A DNA stretch of 64,000 nucleotides from Streptomyces zaomyceticus (GTDB taxonomy: Bacteria; Actinomycetota; Actinomycetes; Streptomycetales; Streptomycetaceae), in the NCBI RefSeq assembly GCF_014656215.1, contig NZ_BNBZ01000038.1, forward strand, positions 1 to 64,000, given 5' to 3'. The notes below the pieces were generated by a model, which saw nothing but the letters and a program-made list of their open reading frames with translations, had not been told where the DNA came from and did not search any database. Shown here piece after piece: positions 16,783-25,070 of this stretch. The first letter of the stretch is position 1; each line of letters opens with the position of its first letter. The position numbers and the translations under genes are program-made.

Positions 16783-17229
16783 ATGCTCAACGCACTCGAG
16801 GTCTTCACCACCGTGGTCGTCGGCCTGATGGTGGGGGTGGAGTTCTCCGTCGCCTTCGTCATGAACCCGATCTTCAACGCACTCCCCGAGGACAGCGGTC
16901 AACTCGGCCGCGCCCACGGGGGCCGGATGCTCGGCGCCGTGATGCCGGTCTGGTACATCGGCTCGCTCGTCCTCACCGCCGTCTGGGCCGTCGCCGGACG
17001 GGACCACGCAGGCACCGGCCTCGTCGTCACCGCCGGCGGGCTGCTGATCGTCAGCGTGATCATGTCGATCCTGCTGCTCGTCCCGATCAACAACCGCGGC
17101 AAGACGTGGACCCCCGAGAACCGGCCCTCCGACTGGAAGCAGCAGATGAACCGCTGGGACCGCTTCCACTACGCCCGCGTCGCCGTCATCATCGCCGCCT
17201 TCACCCTGCTGGTCACCGCGCTCGTCTGA
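16783..17229 (+). CDS. DUF1772 membrane protein
   Basis: A 148-residue protein with four hydrophobic segments (about 7-28, 48-70, 78-98 and 128-147) of the DUF1772 family, which includes anthrone-oxygenase-like proteins from polyketide clusters. The motifs MNPIF near residue 28 and WDRFHYAR near residue 125 fit the family. AGGAGG lies eight bases before the ATG. No polyketide synthase is nearby, so an oxygenase role is not supported by context. It is likely to be controlled by the divergent TetR regulator. Confidence 0.8.
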   Translation: MLNALEVFTTVVVGLMVGVEFSVAFVMNPIFNALPEDSGQLGRAHGGRMLGAVMPVWYIGSLVLTAVWAVAGRDHAGTGLVVTAGGLLIVSVIMSILLLVPINNRGKTWTPENRPSDWKQQMNRWDRFHYARVAVIIAAFTLLVTALV

Positions 17230-17361
17230 CCCTGCGGGCCCACCCGCAGCCCCCGAGGGCCCTGCCGGACCCCGCGTCGACCGCGCCGGCGCCGTCCGGC
17301 CACACCCCGGCCGGCTCCCCGGCCTCCATCCGGACCACGAAGACCGCCAAGGAGAAGAACC

Positions 17362-17787
17362 ATGCCGCTGAAGAAGATCAACACCGTCCTGGCCGCCACC
17401 TTCATCCTCTTCATCCTCTGGTTCGGGACGGGGTACATCCTGAGCCCGGAGACGACCGCGGCGGGCTTCGGGCTGCCGGGCATCCCGGCCGGCGACGGCG
17501 GCGGCTTCCTGGTCGTCAAGGGAATCCGCGACGTCGTCATGGCCCTGGTCCTCGGCATCCTGCTGGTGACGGGGCACCGCCGGGCGCTGGGCTGGGCACT
17601 GCTGGTGGAGTCCCTCGCGGCGTTCGGCGACATGACCACCGTGCTGACCCACCACGGCTCCGTGGCCACCGCACTGGGCGTCCACGCCCTGACCGCGACA
17701 CTGATGGTGGTCAACGGCCTGCTGCTGATGCGCGAGACCCGCGCGGCGGCCGCCGCTCCCGCGACACTCGCCCCGCAGCCCGCCTGA
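17362..17787 (+). CDS. DUF4267-like small membrane protein
   Basis: A 141-residue protein with four membrane helices (about 8-28, 50-72, 78-98 and 103-125). Its pattern of an SPETTAAGFGLP loop followed by a KGIRDVVMALVLG helix is typical of DUF4267 proteins. These often accompany TetR regulators and DUF1772 genes in actinobacteria. It lies 132 bp downstream of the DUF1772 gene on the same strand and is followed by a terminator, so the two may form one operon under the TetR regulator. Function unknown. Confidence 0.75.
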   Translation: MPLKKINTVLAATFILFILWFGTGYILSPETTAAGFGLPGIPAGDGGGFLVVKGIRDVVMALVLGILLVTGHRRALGWALLVESLAAFGDMTTVLTHHGSVATALGVHALTATLMVVNGLLLMRETRAAAAAPATLAPQPA

Positions 17788-17803
17788 CCCCGTCGCACCG
17801 AAG

Positions 17804-17830
17804 TGGCCCCGACCCCGGTCGGGCCATTTT
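17804..17830 (+). terminator. Rho-independent terminator after the DUF4267 gene
   Basis: A stem of TGGCCCCGAC with GTCGGGCCA (one bulged C) is followed directly by TTTT at 17827-17830, 17 bp after the stop codon. Confidence 0.75.
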
Positions 17831-17880
17831 CGCGTGTGCCGGTCTTCGCGTGTCGGCGCCCGCCGCGCCGAAGTCAGGCT

Positions 17881-18453
17881 CTACGGGGTCAGCCAGGCCC
17901 GCAGGAGGCGGCTCACCGCCGGCATCGCCACGTACGTCATCAGCACGTTGAAGACGCAGGCCACGACCGCACTGCTCAGCAGGAGGGGAAGCGTGGCCAG
18001 GTGCGGCACGAGGAAGAGGCTGCCGAGCACGGAGATCGGGTAGATCGCCAGCGTCGCGCTGATCGCCATCTTCCACCGGGGCGGCGCGGGCCGCGTCGAG
18101 CCCGGTTTGGCGAACCACGTCTCCATGCCGGTCAGTTCACGCCGGGCGACCTCGGTGTGATGGTGCCCCCGGCAGTCGGCGAACCATGCCGCCCGCTCGG
18201 GCGAGTCCTGCCACGCCCGACAGGCCTCCGCGTCCCGGAACCGGTGGACGAGGAACCACGGGGCGTCGCCGCCGGAGGAGCGGAAGAGGCCGTACCCCAG
18301 ATGACCGGGGAAGGCGGCCGCGCTGTCGAGGATGCCCTTCGCCCACCGTTCGAACGCGGCCTCGTGGCCGGGCTCCACCCGGCGGGCTATCAGCAGGGTC
18401 ACCTCGCCGGCGTCGGCGGGGACGGTGGCGTGTTCAAGGCTGACCGCGGTCAC
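17881..18453 (-). CDS. Antibiotic-biosynthesis-monooxygenase-like domain fused to membrane helices
   Basis: A 190-residue protein. The N-terminal part (about residues 10-105) resembles an ABM/ferredoxin-like dimeric alpha-beta barrel (VTLLIARRVEPGHEAAFERW, then FPGHLGYGLFR and WFLVHRF). Two hydrophobic segments (about 128-150 and 155-178) form the C-terminus. This two-part layout is known from a conserved bacterial family without assigned reaction. The GTG at 18453 is preferred because GAGGA lies about six bases upstream. The domain alone would suggest heme or quinone-type oxygenation, but no substrate can be inferred. Confidence 0.75.
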   Translation of the reverse strand: MTAVSLEHATVPADAGEVTLLIARRVEPGHEAAFERWAKGILDSAAAFPGHLGYGLFRSSGGDAPWFLVHRFRDAEACRAWQDSPERAAWFADCRGHHHTEVARRELTGMETWFAKPGSTRPAPPRWKMAISATLAIYPISVLGSLFLVPHLATLPLLLSSAVVACVFNVLMTYVAMPAVSRLLRAWLTP

Positions 18454-18596
18454 AGACACTCCTCGTGATCTCGCCGCGCCCGCGCACACTCTACGCGCCG
18501 CCCGCCAGGACCCTCCGCGCGGAACCGGCCCCGCACGCCGCCCCCTTCACGGTTCGACCGCTCGACAGAAACGGGCAACGACCTCCGTCAGACCTC

Positions 18597-18645
18597 TTGC
18601 CGGGGCGATAACGCCTCTCTAATGTGAACCTTCAAATCTCGAGAT
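18597..18645 (+). promoter_or_regulatory. Promoter and LacI-type operator of the sugar-transport operon
   Basis: TTGCCG (18597-18602) and TAATGT (18620-18625) are separated by exactly 17 bp. A perfect 10-bp palindrome ATCTCGAGAT with a central CG follows at 18636-18645, just past the expected start site. LacI-family operators commonly have such a central CG, and a LacI gene lies at the far end of this gene group. Confidence 0.65.
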
Positions 18646-18688
18646 CCTCATGAATTCTCATGCTCTGCACCTCTCAGAGGGATGAAAT

Positions 18689-20032
18689 TTGAACGCTCCA
18701 ATTGCCGGACCGCCCGATCCGGCTTCCGCCCGCGGCCCCCTGCCGGGCTATCTCGACCACGCCAGGATCGGCCCGCTGTCCCGCCGCGCCGCCGCCGCGC
18801 TGACGGCCGCGACCGCGCTGGCCGGCCGTGCGGACCCCGCCGACCTCGACCGGCTGTTCGCCCTCGGCGACGCCGCCCGGGACTCGGCGGCGCGGCTGCT
18901 CGACGCCCGGCCCCACGAGATCACCCTCGTCCCGTCCACCAGCAACGGGCTGTTCACCGTGGCCGCAGCACTCCACGGCCCCGGCACCGTGCTCGTGCCC
19001 CGTGGCGAGTTCCCCGCCAACGTCTACCCCTGGCTCCGCTTCGCCGGTCGCGGCGGCCCGGACGTCCGCCTCCTCGACCCCGACGGGCCACGCCACATCT
19101 CCCCCGACCTGCTGCGCCGTCACCTCAGTCCCGACGTCACCGCCCTCACCGTCAGCGCCGCCGACTCGCTCACGGGCCATCTCGCCCCGCTCGCCGCACT
19201 CAAGGAAATCCTCGGGCCGGACCGGCTCCTGATCGTCGACGCCATCCAGGGACTCGGTGCCGTGCCGCTCGAAACCGACGCCGCCGACGTCCTCGTCAGC
19301 GGCGGCCAGAAGTGGCTCCGGGCCGGCTGGGGAGCCGCCCTGCTGCTGATCCGGGACCGGTGCGGCGAGCGGCTGGCTCCCGGGCTCGGCGGCTGGGCCG
19401 GGGTCACGGACCCCTTCGCCGTACGTCATCCGGCGCCGTCACTGCCCGGGGCCGCCGCCCACCTGGCGACCAACCCGGACTTCCCGGCCGCCGCGGCGAT
19501 CGGCGCGGCCGTCGACGACCTGCTCGGACAGGGCGGGCCGGCCGCGGCCGGTATCCGGATCCGGTCCACGCTCGCCGAGCTGCTCGACCGCGCGCGGCGG
19601 GCGGGCGCGGAGATCCTCTCGGACGGTCTCGCCCCCAGGGAGCGCGCCGGAATCGGCTCCTTTCGCCTCCCCGGTCATGCCCCGGACAGCGTCCACCGCG
19701 CACTCGAAGCGGCCGGGGTGATCACCACGCGCCGGGACGAGTGGATCCGCCTCTCCCCGCACACGTCCACCCCCGCCGCCGCGGTGGACCTCTTCGCCGA
19801 GGCACTGCGCTCCCTCGCCCGCCGCACGACCCACGGTAACGGCGACACCCGCGTCGGCACCCCCGGCCCCACCAGAGCCACCACCAGCACCAGCACCAGC
19901 ACCAGCACCAGCACCAGCACCAGCACCAGCACCGAAAGCAGTACCCACCCCAAGACCCAAGCCCACGCCCACGCCCACGCCCCCACCGACACCCCCACCG
20001 ACGCCCAGGAGTCCCCATGTCCCACCAGCTGA
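18689..20032 (+). CDS. Class-V aminotransferase-fold PLP enzyme with repetitive tail
   Basis: A 447-residue PLP enzyme of the NifS/isopenicillin-epimerase-like class V fold. The PLP lysine lies in VSGGQKWLRAGWG (about residues 206-218), and the preceding VDAIQGLGAVP holds the PLP-interacting Asp and Gln. The TTG start at 18689 has GAGGGA six bases upstream. Residues after about 400 are low-complexity: an alternating Ser-Thr run encoded by eight ACCAGC hexamers, then an Ala-His run. The end overlaps the next gene by 16 bp. It is the first gene of a sugar importer operon, where a PLP enzyme is unexpected; it could process an amino-sugar or merely share the promoter. The reaction is unknown. Confidence 0.75.
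   Translation: MNAPIAGPPDPASARGPLPGYLDHARIGPLSRRAAAALTAATALAGRADPADLDRLFALGDAARDSAARLLDARPHEITLVPSTSNGLFTVAAALHGPGTVLVPRGEFPANVYPWLRFAGRGGPDVRLLDPDGPRHISPDLLRRHLSPDVTALTVSAADSLTGHLAPLAALKEILGPDRLLIVDAIQGLGAVPLETDAADVLVSGGQKWLRAGWGAALLLIRDRCGERLAPGLGGWAGVTDPFAVRHPAPSLPGAAAHLATNPDFPAAAAIGAAVDDLLGQGGPAAAGIRIRSTLAELLDRARRAGAEILSDGLAPRERAGIGSFRLPGHAPDSVHRALEAAGVITTRRDEWIRLSPHTSTPAAAVDLFAEALRSLARRTTHGNGDTRVGTPGPTRATTSTSTSTSTSTSTSTSTESSTHPKTQAHAHAHAPTDTPTDAQESPCPTS
19883..19930 (+). repeat. (ACCAGC)8 hexanucleotide microsatellite inside a gene
   Basis: Eight perfect copies of ACCAGC encode the Thr-Ser tail of the class-V PLP enzyme. A shorter CCCACG-type run (about 19967-19987) follows. Copy-number change by slippage would keep the reading frame. 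Confidence 0.85.
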
Positions 20033-21351
20033 CCCGCCGCCAGATCCTGCACCTCGCCACCGCTTCCGCCGCCGGGCTCGGCCTCGCCGCCTGTGGCTCC
20101 GGCGGATCGGCCGGCGGCACCGACGGAGCCGACGGTGACAGCGGGAAAATCACCGTCTGGAGCTGGACCACCGCCGCCGAGGCCCTGCGTGGGGTCGTCC
20201 CCTCCTTCGAGCGGGACAACCCCGGCATCGAGGTCGACGTCCAGGACGTGGGCAACCCCGCCATCTGGGACAAGATCACCGTCGGGCTCGCCTCGGGAGG
20301 CAAGGGTCTCGCCGACGTCCTCCACATCGGTGTCGACTACCTGCCCGGCTACCTCGAGAAGTTCCCCGAGGGCCTCGCGGACCTGTCCAGACTCGGCGCC
20401 GACCGGCACAAGGACGCGTTCGTCGCCGGACTGTGGCCGACCGTCATGGGCAAGGACAGAGCCGTCCACGCCCTCCCGTGGGAGGTCAACCCGCTCGGGC
20501 TGTTCTACCGGCACGACTACTTCGAGAAGGCCGGTGTCGACCCCGCCTCCGTCACCAGCTGGGACGACCTGATCGCCGCGGGGCCGAAGATCCGTGCCGC
20601 CACCGGCGCCCAGCTGCTCGGGCTCGACAAGCCCGGCACCACCCAGGACATGGACTTCTTCCAGAATCTGATGCAGCTCCAGGGGGCCTTCTACTTCGAC
20701 GCCGAGGGCAGGGTCACGCTCGCCTCCCCGCAGGCCGTCCAGGCCCTCACCGTCATCAAGCGGCTCAACGACGCCGGTCTCCTCGCCGACACCGCCGGTC
20801 AGGGCACCTGGAAGCGGCTCGTCGGCCAGGGGAAGCTCGCCACCGCCCCCTACCCCGCCTGGGCCATCGAGTACCTGGCCACCAAGTTCCCCGCGCAGAG
20901 CGGCAAGTGGCGCGTCATGCAGCCGCCCGCCGCCGTCCCCGGCGGAGGGCGCGGCGCCGTCGTCAACTCCACCTATCTGACCGTCTCGGCCACCAGCAAG
21001 CGCCGCAAGGCGGCCTGGCGCTTCATCGAGTACGCGCTCACCAAGCCGACCGAGATCAACCGGATGTTCGCCTCCGGCGGCGTCTTCCCCGCCCTCAGGT
21101 CGGCCTACGCCGACCCGAGGTTCAGCGCGCCGCACCCCTTCTACGGAGGCCAGCAGGTGCTGCGGTCCTTCGTCGGCTCGCTCGACTCCGGATCGGGCGC
21201 CACCAACTTCACCGGTGACTACGGCCGCGCCCTGAAGCTCGCCGCCGACGCCCAGAGCCAGGTGCTGATCAAGGGCGCCGATCCGGCCGAGGCGCTGAAG
21301 GTCGCGGCCGGGCAGCTCGCCCGGCAGACCGGCCGGCAGCAGGCGGCCTGA
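20017..21351 (+). CDS. Sugar ABC transporter substrate-binding lipoprotein
   Basis: A 444-residue solute-binding protein of family 1 (carbohydrate type). It has a signal sequence with TRRQ at residues 6-9, which could be used by Tat, and the lipobox LAAC with the lipid-attached Cys at about residue 26. The mature part opens with ITVWSWTTAAEALRG, typical of sugar-binding proteins. The downstream GH36 gene suggests an alpha-galactoside such as melibiose or raffinose. The start lies inside the end of the preceding gene, so translation is likely to be coupled. The two permeases follow directly. Confidence 0.9.
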   Translation: MSHQLTRRQILHLATASAAGLGLAACGSGGSAGGTDGADGDSGKITVWSWTTAAEALRGVVPSFERDNPGIEVDVQDVGNPAIWDKITVGLASGGKGLADVLHIGVDYLPGYLEKFPEGLADLSRLGADRHKDAFVAGLWPTVMGKDRAVHALPWEVNPLGLFYRHDYFEKAGVDPASVTSWDDLIAAGPKIRAATGAQLLGLDKPGTTQDMDFFQNLMQLQGAFYFDAEGRVTLASPQAVQALTVIKRLNDAGLLADTAGQGTWKRLVGQGKLATAPYPAWAIEYLATKFPAQSGKWRVMQPPAAVPGGGRGAVVNSTYLTVSATSKRRKAAWRFIEYALTKPTEINRMFASGGVFPALRSAYADPRFSAPHPFYGGQQVLRSFVGSLDSGSGATNFTGDYGRALKLAADAQSQVLIKGADPAEALKVAAGQLARQTGRQQAA

Positions 21352-21353
21352 CC

Positions 21354-22343
21354 ATGTCCCTCGCCCCGTCCGAAAGCGCCCCCGCCGGAGCCGTTGCCGC
21401 CGCGACCGGTGCCCCCGCCGGTCGCGGGGTCTGCCGCCGCCCCGGCAGCCCCGGCCCCGGTCGCGCACGCCCCGGCCACGGCCGGCTCCTGACCCGCGCC
21501 TCCGTCCCGTACCTGCTGATCATGCCCGCCGTCCTGGGCTTCGCGATCTTCAAGGCATACCCCATCGCGGCCTCGTTCTGGATCAGTCTCACCACCGGCA
21601 ACGGTGACGCCCGCCGGTTCTCCGGGCTCGCCAACTACCGGCGTCTCCTGGACGATCCGCTGTTCTGGACCGCCCTGAAGAACACCGCGCTGATCCTGGT
21701 CGTCCAGGTTCCGCTGATGCTCGGTCTCGCCCTGCTCGTCGCCCTCGGGCTGAACTCGACCAAGGTATGGCTGCGCCCGCTCTGGCGGCTCGGTGTCTTC
21801 GTGCCCTCGCTGACGGGCCTGGTCGCCGCGGGTGTGATGTTCTCCGTCATCCTCAACCACGACGCGGGACTCCTGAACTGGGTCCTCTCCCTGTTCGGCG
21901 TCGACCGGGTGAACTGGCTCGGCAGCCCGTTCTGGGCCCGCGTCGGTGTCGTCCTCGTCATCACCTGGCACTACACCGGCTACAACGCCGTGATGTACCT
22001 CGCCGGCCTCCAGGGCATCCCCAAGGAGCTGTACGAGGCGGCGATGGTCGACGGCGCCGGGCCGGTCCGCCGCTTCGTCTCCATCACCCTGCCCCAGCTC
22101 CGGCCGATCCTGCTGCTCACGGTGGTGCTCTCGACCATCGGCACCCTGCAGCTCTTCGACGAGCCGTACGTCCTCACCGGCGGCGGCCCCGACAACGCCA
22201 CCCTCACGGTCACCATGTACCTCTACAACAACGGCTTCAAGTACTTCGACTTCGGCTACGCCTCGGCCCTCGCCTACGCGCTCGCGCTGATCGTGTCCGT
22301 CCTCGGCATCCTGCAGGTCCGCCTGATGGGAGAGCGCCGGTGA
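21354..22343 (+). CDS. Sugar ABC transporter permease (MalF/UgpA type)
   Basis: A 329-residue inner-membrane permease with six predicted helices after a 45-residue Pro- and Arg-rich N-terminal extension. The EAA loop that contacts the ATPase is seen as EAAMVDGAGPVRRFVSITLP (about residues 226-245). It starts two bases after the binding-protein stop and shares GTGA with the next permease. No ATPase gene is present in the group, as is usual for Streptomyces sugar importers, which share the general ATPase MsiK. Confidence 0.92.
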   Translation: MSLAPSESAPAGAVAAATGAPAGRGVCRRPGSPGPGRARPGHGRLLTRASVPYLLIMPAVLGFAIFKAYPIAASFWISLTTGNGDARRFSGLANYRRLLDDPLFWTALKNTALILVVQVPLMLGLALLVALGLNSTKVWLRPLWRLGVFVPSLTGLVAAGVMFSVILNHDAGLLNWVLSLFGVDRVNWLGSPFWARVGVVLVITWHYTGYNAVMYLAGLQGIPKELYEAAMVDGAGPVRRFVSITLPQLRPILLLTVVLSTIGTLQLFDEPYVLTGGGPDNATLTVTMYLYNNGFKYFDFGYASALAYALALIVSVLGILQVRLMGERR

Positions 22344-23155
22344 AGCTCCGCGGTCCCCTGCTCACGCTGCTGCTCGCGGGCGCCTTCGGGCTCTGCGTCG
22401 GACCGTTCTGGTGGCTCGCCATGGCCGCCACCCAGGACGACAAGGACGTGTTCTCCTGGCCTCCGAAGCTGCTGCCCGGCGGCCATCTCATGGAGAACCT
22501 CCACGGTCTCGAGGAGTCCATCGGCCTCACCCGCGTCCTCCTCAACACCCTCCTGGTGGCCGGTCTCCAGACTGTCGGCGCGGTCGTCGTCTCGGTCCTC
22601 GCCGGCTACGCCTTCGCCAAGTTCGACTTCCGCGGGCGCAATCTGTTCTTCGTCCTGCTGCTCAGCACCCTGGTCATCCCCGACACGGTGATGCTGATCC
22701 CGATCTTCCAGATGATGATGGACCTGGGTCTGATCGACTCGTACGAGTCCGTCGTCCTGCCCGGTCTGGTCACCCCGTTCGGCATCTTCCTGATGCGGCA
22801 GGCCCTGCGGTCGATGCCCGACGAACTCCTGGACGCCGCCCGCGTCGACGGCGCCGGTGAACTGCGCGTGCTGTGGCGGATCGTCATCCCGGTCAACCGG
22901 CCGATCATCGCGGCGCTCGCGCTGTTCGTCTTCCTCGGCGGCTGGAACCAGTTCGTCTGGCCGCTGATCGCGCTGCGCAGCCCCGAGATGTACACGCTGC
23001 CCGTGGCCACCGCCACCCTCCAGGGACTGTCGACCACCAACTACGCGCAGGTCCTGCTCGCCGGCGCGATCGCCGCCGTCCCCGTGATGGCCCTCTTCCT
23101 CGTCCTGCAACGCCAGTTCATCTCCGGCCTGCTGGCCGGGGCCACCAAGGAGTGA
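22340..23155 (+). CDS. Sugar ABC transporter permease (MalG/UgpE type)
   Basis: A 271-residue permease with six helices and the EAA loop at DAARVDGAGELRVLWRIVIP (about residues 172-191). Its GTG start overlaps the previous stop codon by GTGA. It pairs with the MalF-type permease to form the membrane channel of the importer. A C-terminal LQRQFISGLLAGATKE matches the conserved ending of the family. Confidence 0.92.
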   Translation: MKLRGPLLTLLLAGAFGLCVGPFWWLAMAATQDDKDVFSWPPKLLPGGHLMENLHGLEESIGLTRVLLNTLLVAGLQTVGAVVVSVLAGYAFAKFDFRGRNLFFVLLLSTLVIPDTVMLIPIFQMMMDLGLIDSYESVVLPGLVTPFGIFLMRQALRSMPDELLDAARVDGAGELRVLWRIVIPVNRPIIAALALFVFLGGWNQFVWPLIALRSPEMYTLPVATATLQGLSTTNYAQVLLAGAIAAVPVMALFLVLQRQFISGLLAGATKE

Positions 23156-23160
23156 CCACC

Positions 23161-25002
23161 GTGATCACCACCCCGCAGCAGCCCGTCCCGGCCTGGCGGC
23201 CCGGAGAGCCGGCCGAGGCGAACGCCGACACCGTCGTCCACCGGCAGCTCTCCACCGGTCTGTACCACTCCACCGGAGACCCGCTCACCCTCCACCTCAC
23301 GGGGTTCGGCAGCGACCGGTGGGAGACCGGCGTCTCCCGGGTCGAGGACGGCGTGGCCCTGATCGAGGTCGCGGCGGCGGACGCCGTCACCGTCCGCGCC
23401 GAATGGCGGGTGCCCTGTGTCGGAGCCACCGCCTACTGGACCCCGGACACCAATGCCTCCCGCTGGCTGCCACCGTCCTGGATCGCTCCCCGGACGGTCT
23501 CGCTCGCCCTGGGAGCGCCCGTCGCGAGCCTGGTCGGAGCCGGCGACCGCGCCCTGTGCACCGCCGCCGCCGGAGAGACCGCGGCGCCCCTGCGGGTGGG
23601 CGCGGGCGTCGTGGAGGAGAGCGGGGAGTTCGCGTTCACCGTCGAGCAGGAGCTCACCCCGGAGGGGCCTCCGATGCGGCTGCGGATCGACCTCGGCGGC
23701 CGTCACTTCGCCGCCACCCTGCGGGCCGTCACCGCCTGGTGGTCCGAGGGGGTGGACCACCCGGGCGTCGCCCCGGCCGCGCGGATGCCCGCCTACTCCA
23801 CCTGGTACAGCCTCCATCAGAACGTCGACGCCGGCACCGTCGAGCGGCAGGCCGCCCTGGCCGCCGCCCTCGGCTGCGAGAGCGTCATCGTCGACGACGG
23901 CTGGCAGACCGCCGACCGCACCCGCGGCTACGGCCACTGCGGAGACTGGGAGCCGAACCCGGCGGCCTTCCCCGACCTCGGGGGGCATGTCGCCGAGGTC
24001 CGTCGGCTCGGCCTCTCCTATCTCCTCTGGTACGCGCTGCCGTTCATCGGCCGGTACAACGACGCCTGGGACCGCTTCAAGGACATGGTGCTCCGCGAGG
24101 AGCCGCATCTGGAGGCGGCCGTCCTCGACCCCCGCCACCCCGAGGTCCGCGCCCACCTGATCGACAAGGTCTCGCGCGCCGTCGAGGAGTGGGGTATGGA
24201 CGGGGTGAAGCTCGACTTCATCGACCGCTTCGCCGTCGCCGATCCGCCGCCCGCGCCGGCCGGCGCCGACCGCACGACCGTCCACGAGGGTGTGCTCCGG
24301 CTCCTCGCCGAGCTCGACGAGCGGCTGCGCCGCACCCGTCCGGACGTGATCGTCGAACACCGCCAGCCGTATGTGAGCCCGGGCCTCTGGCCGTACGCCA
24401 CCATGGTCCGCGCCACCGACTGCCCGCTGAGCCCCGCCGAGAACCGTCAGCGCATCATCGACTGCCGGCTCACGGCGGGACCGCTCGCCGTCCACGCCGA
24501 CATGATCATGTGGCACTCCGGCGAGACACCCGAGTCCGTGGCCGTTCACCTCGTCAACGCCTTGTTCGGGGTGCCGCAGGTCTCCGTCGACCTCGCGGCG
24601 CAGACCCCCGGGCAGCTCGCCGCCCTGCGGTTCTGGCTGGACGTCTTCCGCCGCCACGCCGACGTCCTCCAGCTCGGCGAGCTGGAACCCTCCCGCCCGG
24701 AACTCGGCTACCCCCTGGTCGGCGCGAGCGACGGCCGCACCACCGTGGTCGCCCGGTACGCGCCGCTGCCGGTCGCCCTGCCCGACCGGGTCGGCACGGA
24801 CGGCCCGCGGACCCTGCTCGTCGCCAACGCTGACCGCGACCCCGTGGTGCTCCTGGTGGCCACCCGGCGGGAACGGGCCCTCGCCCGCGTACAGGACTGC
24901 CGTGGTGAGATCCTGTCCGAGACCGTGCTCGACCTCGTCCCCGGGGTGAACCCGGTGACCGTGCCGACCGGTGGGCTGCTCACCCTGACCCGAGGCCACT
25001 GA
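23161..25002 (+). CDS. GH36-type alpha-galactosidase
   Basis: A 613-residue glycoside hydrolase with an N-terminal beta-sandwich and a catalytic barrel. VIVDDGWQ (about residues 243-250) and the nucleophile motif VKLDFID, with Asp352, are typical of GH36. A later ATDCPLSP segment (about 420) may supply the acid/base Asp. There is no signal peptide, so it acts in the cytoplasm on imported oligosaccharides. GH31-like or melibiase activity cannot be separated by eye, but the KxD motif favours GH36. The GTG start has AAGGAG eight bases upstream and lies six bases after the permease stop. Confidence 0.82.
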   Translation: MITTPQQPVPAWRPGEPAEANADTVVHRQLSTGLYHSTGDPLTLHLTGFGSDRWETGVSRVEDGVALIEVAAADAVTVRAEWRVPCVGATAYWTPDTNASRWLPPSWIAPRTVSLALGAPVASLVGAGDRALCTAAAGETAAPLRVGAGVVEESGEFAFTVEQELTPEGPPMRLRIDLGGRHFAATLRAVTAWWSEGVDHPGVAPAARMPAYSTWYSLHQNVDAGTVERQAALAAALGCESVIVDDGWQTADRTRGYGHCGDWEPNPAAFPDLGGHVAEVRRLGLSYLLWYALPFIGRYNDAWDRFKDMVLREEPHLEAAVLDPRHPEVRAHLIDKVSRAVEEWGMDGVKLDFIDRFAVADPPPAPAGADRTTVHEGVLRLLAELDERLRRTRPDVIVEHRQPYVSPGLWPYATMVRATDCPLSPAENRQRIIDCRLTAGPLAVHADMIMWHSGETPESVAVHLVNALFGVPQVSVDLAAQTPGQLAALRFWLDVFRRHADVLQLGELEPSRPELGYPLVGASDGRTTVVARYAPLPVALPDRVGTDGPRTLLVANADRDPVVLLVATRRERALARVQDCRGEILSETVLDLVPGVNPVTVPTGGLLTLTRGH

Positions 25003-25010
25003 ACGACGAG

Positions 25011-25045
25011 GGGGCCGGGGACGGCCGCCCGCCGTCCCCGGCCCC
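25011..25045 (+). terminator. Terminator hairpin after the GH36 gene
   Basis: A perfect 14-bp stem (25011-25024 with 25032-25045) and seven-base loop lie 8 bp after the stop codon. They separate the transport/hydrolase operon from the LacI gene, which may still receive read-through. Confidence 0.8.
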
Positions 25046-25070
25046 TCCGACCACCGCCCCCAGAGGAACG

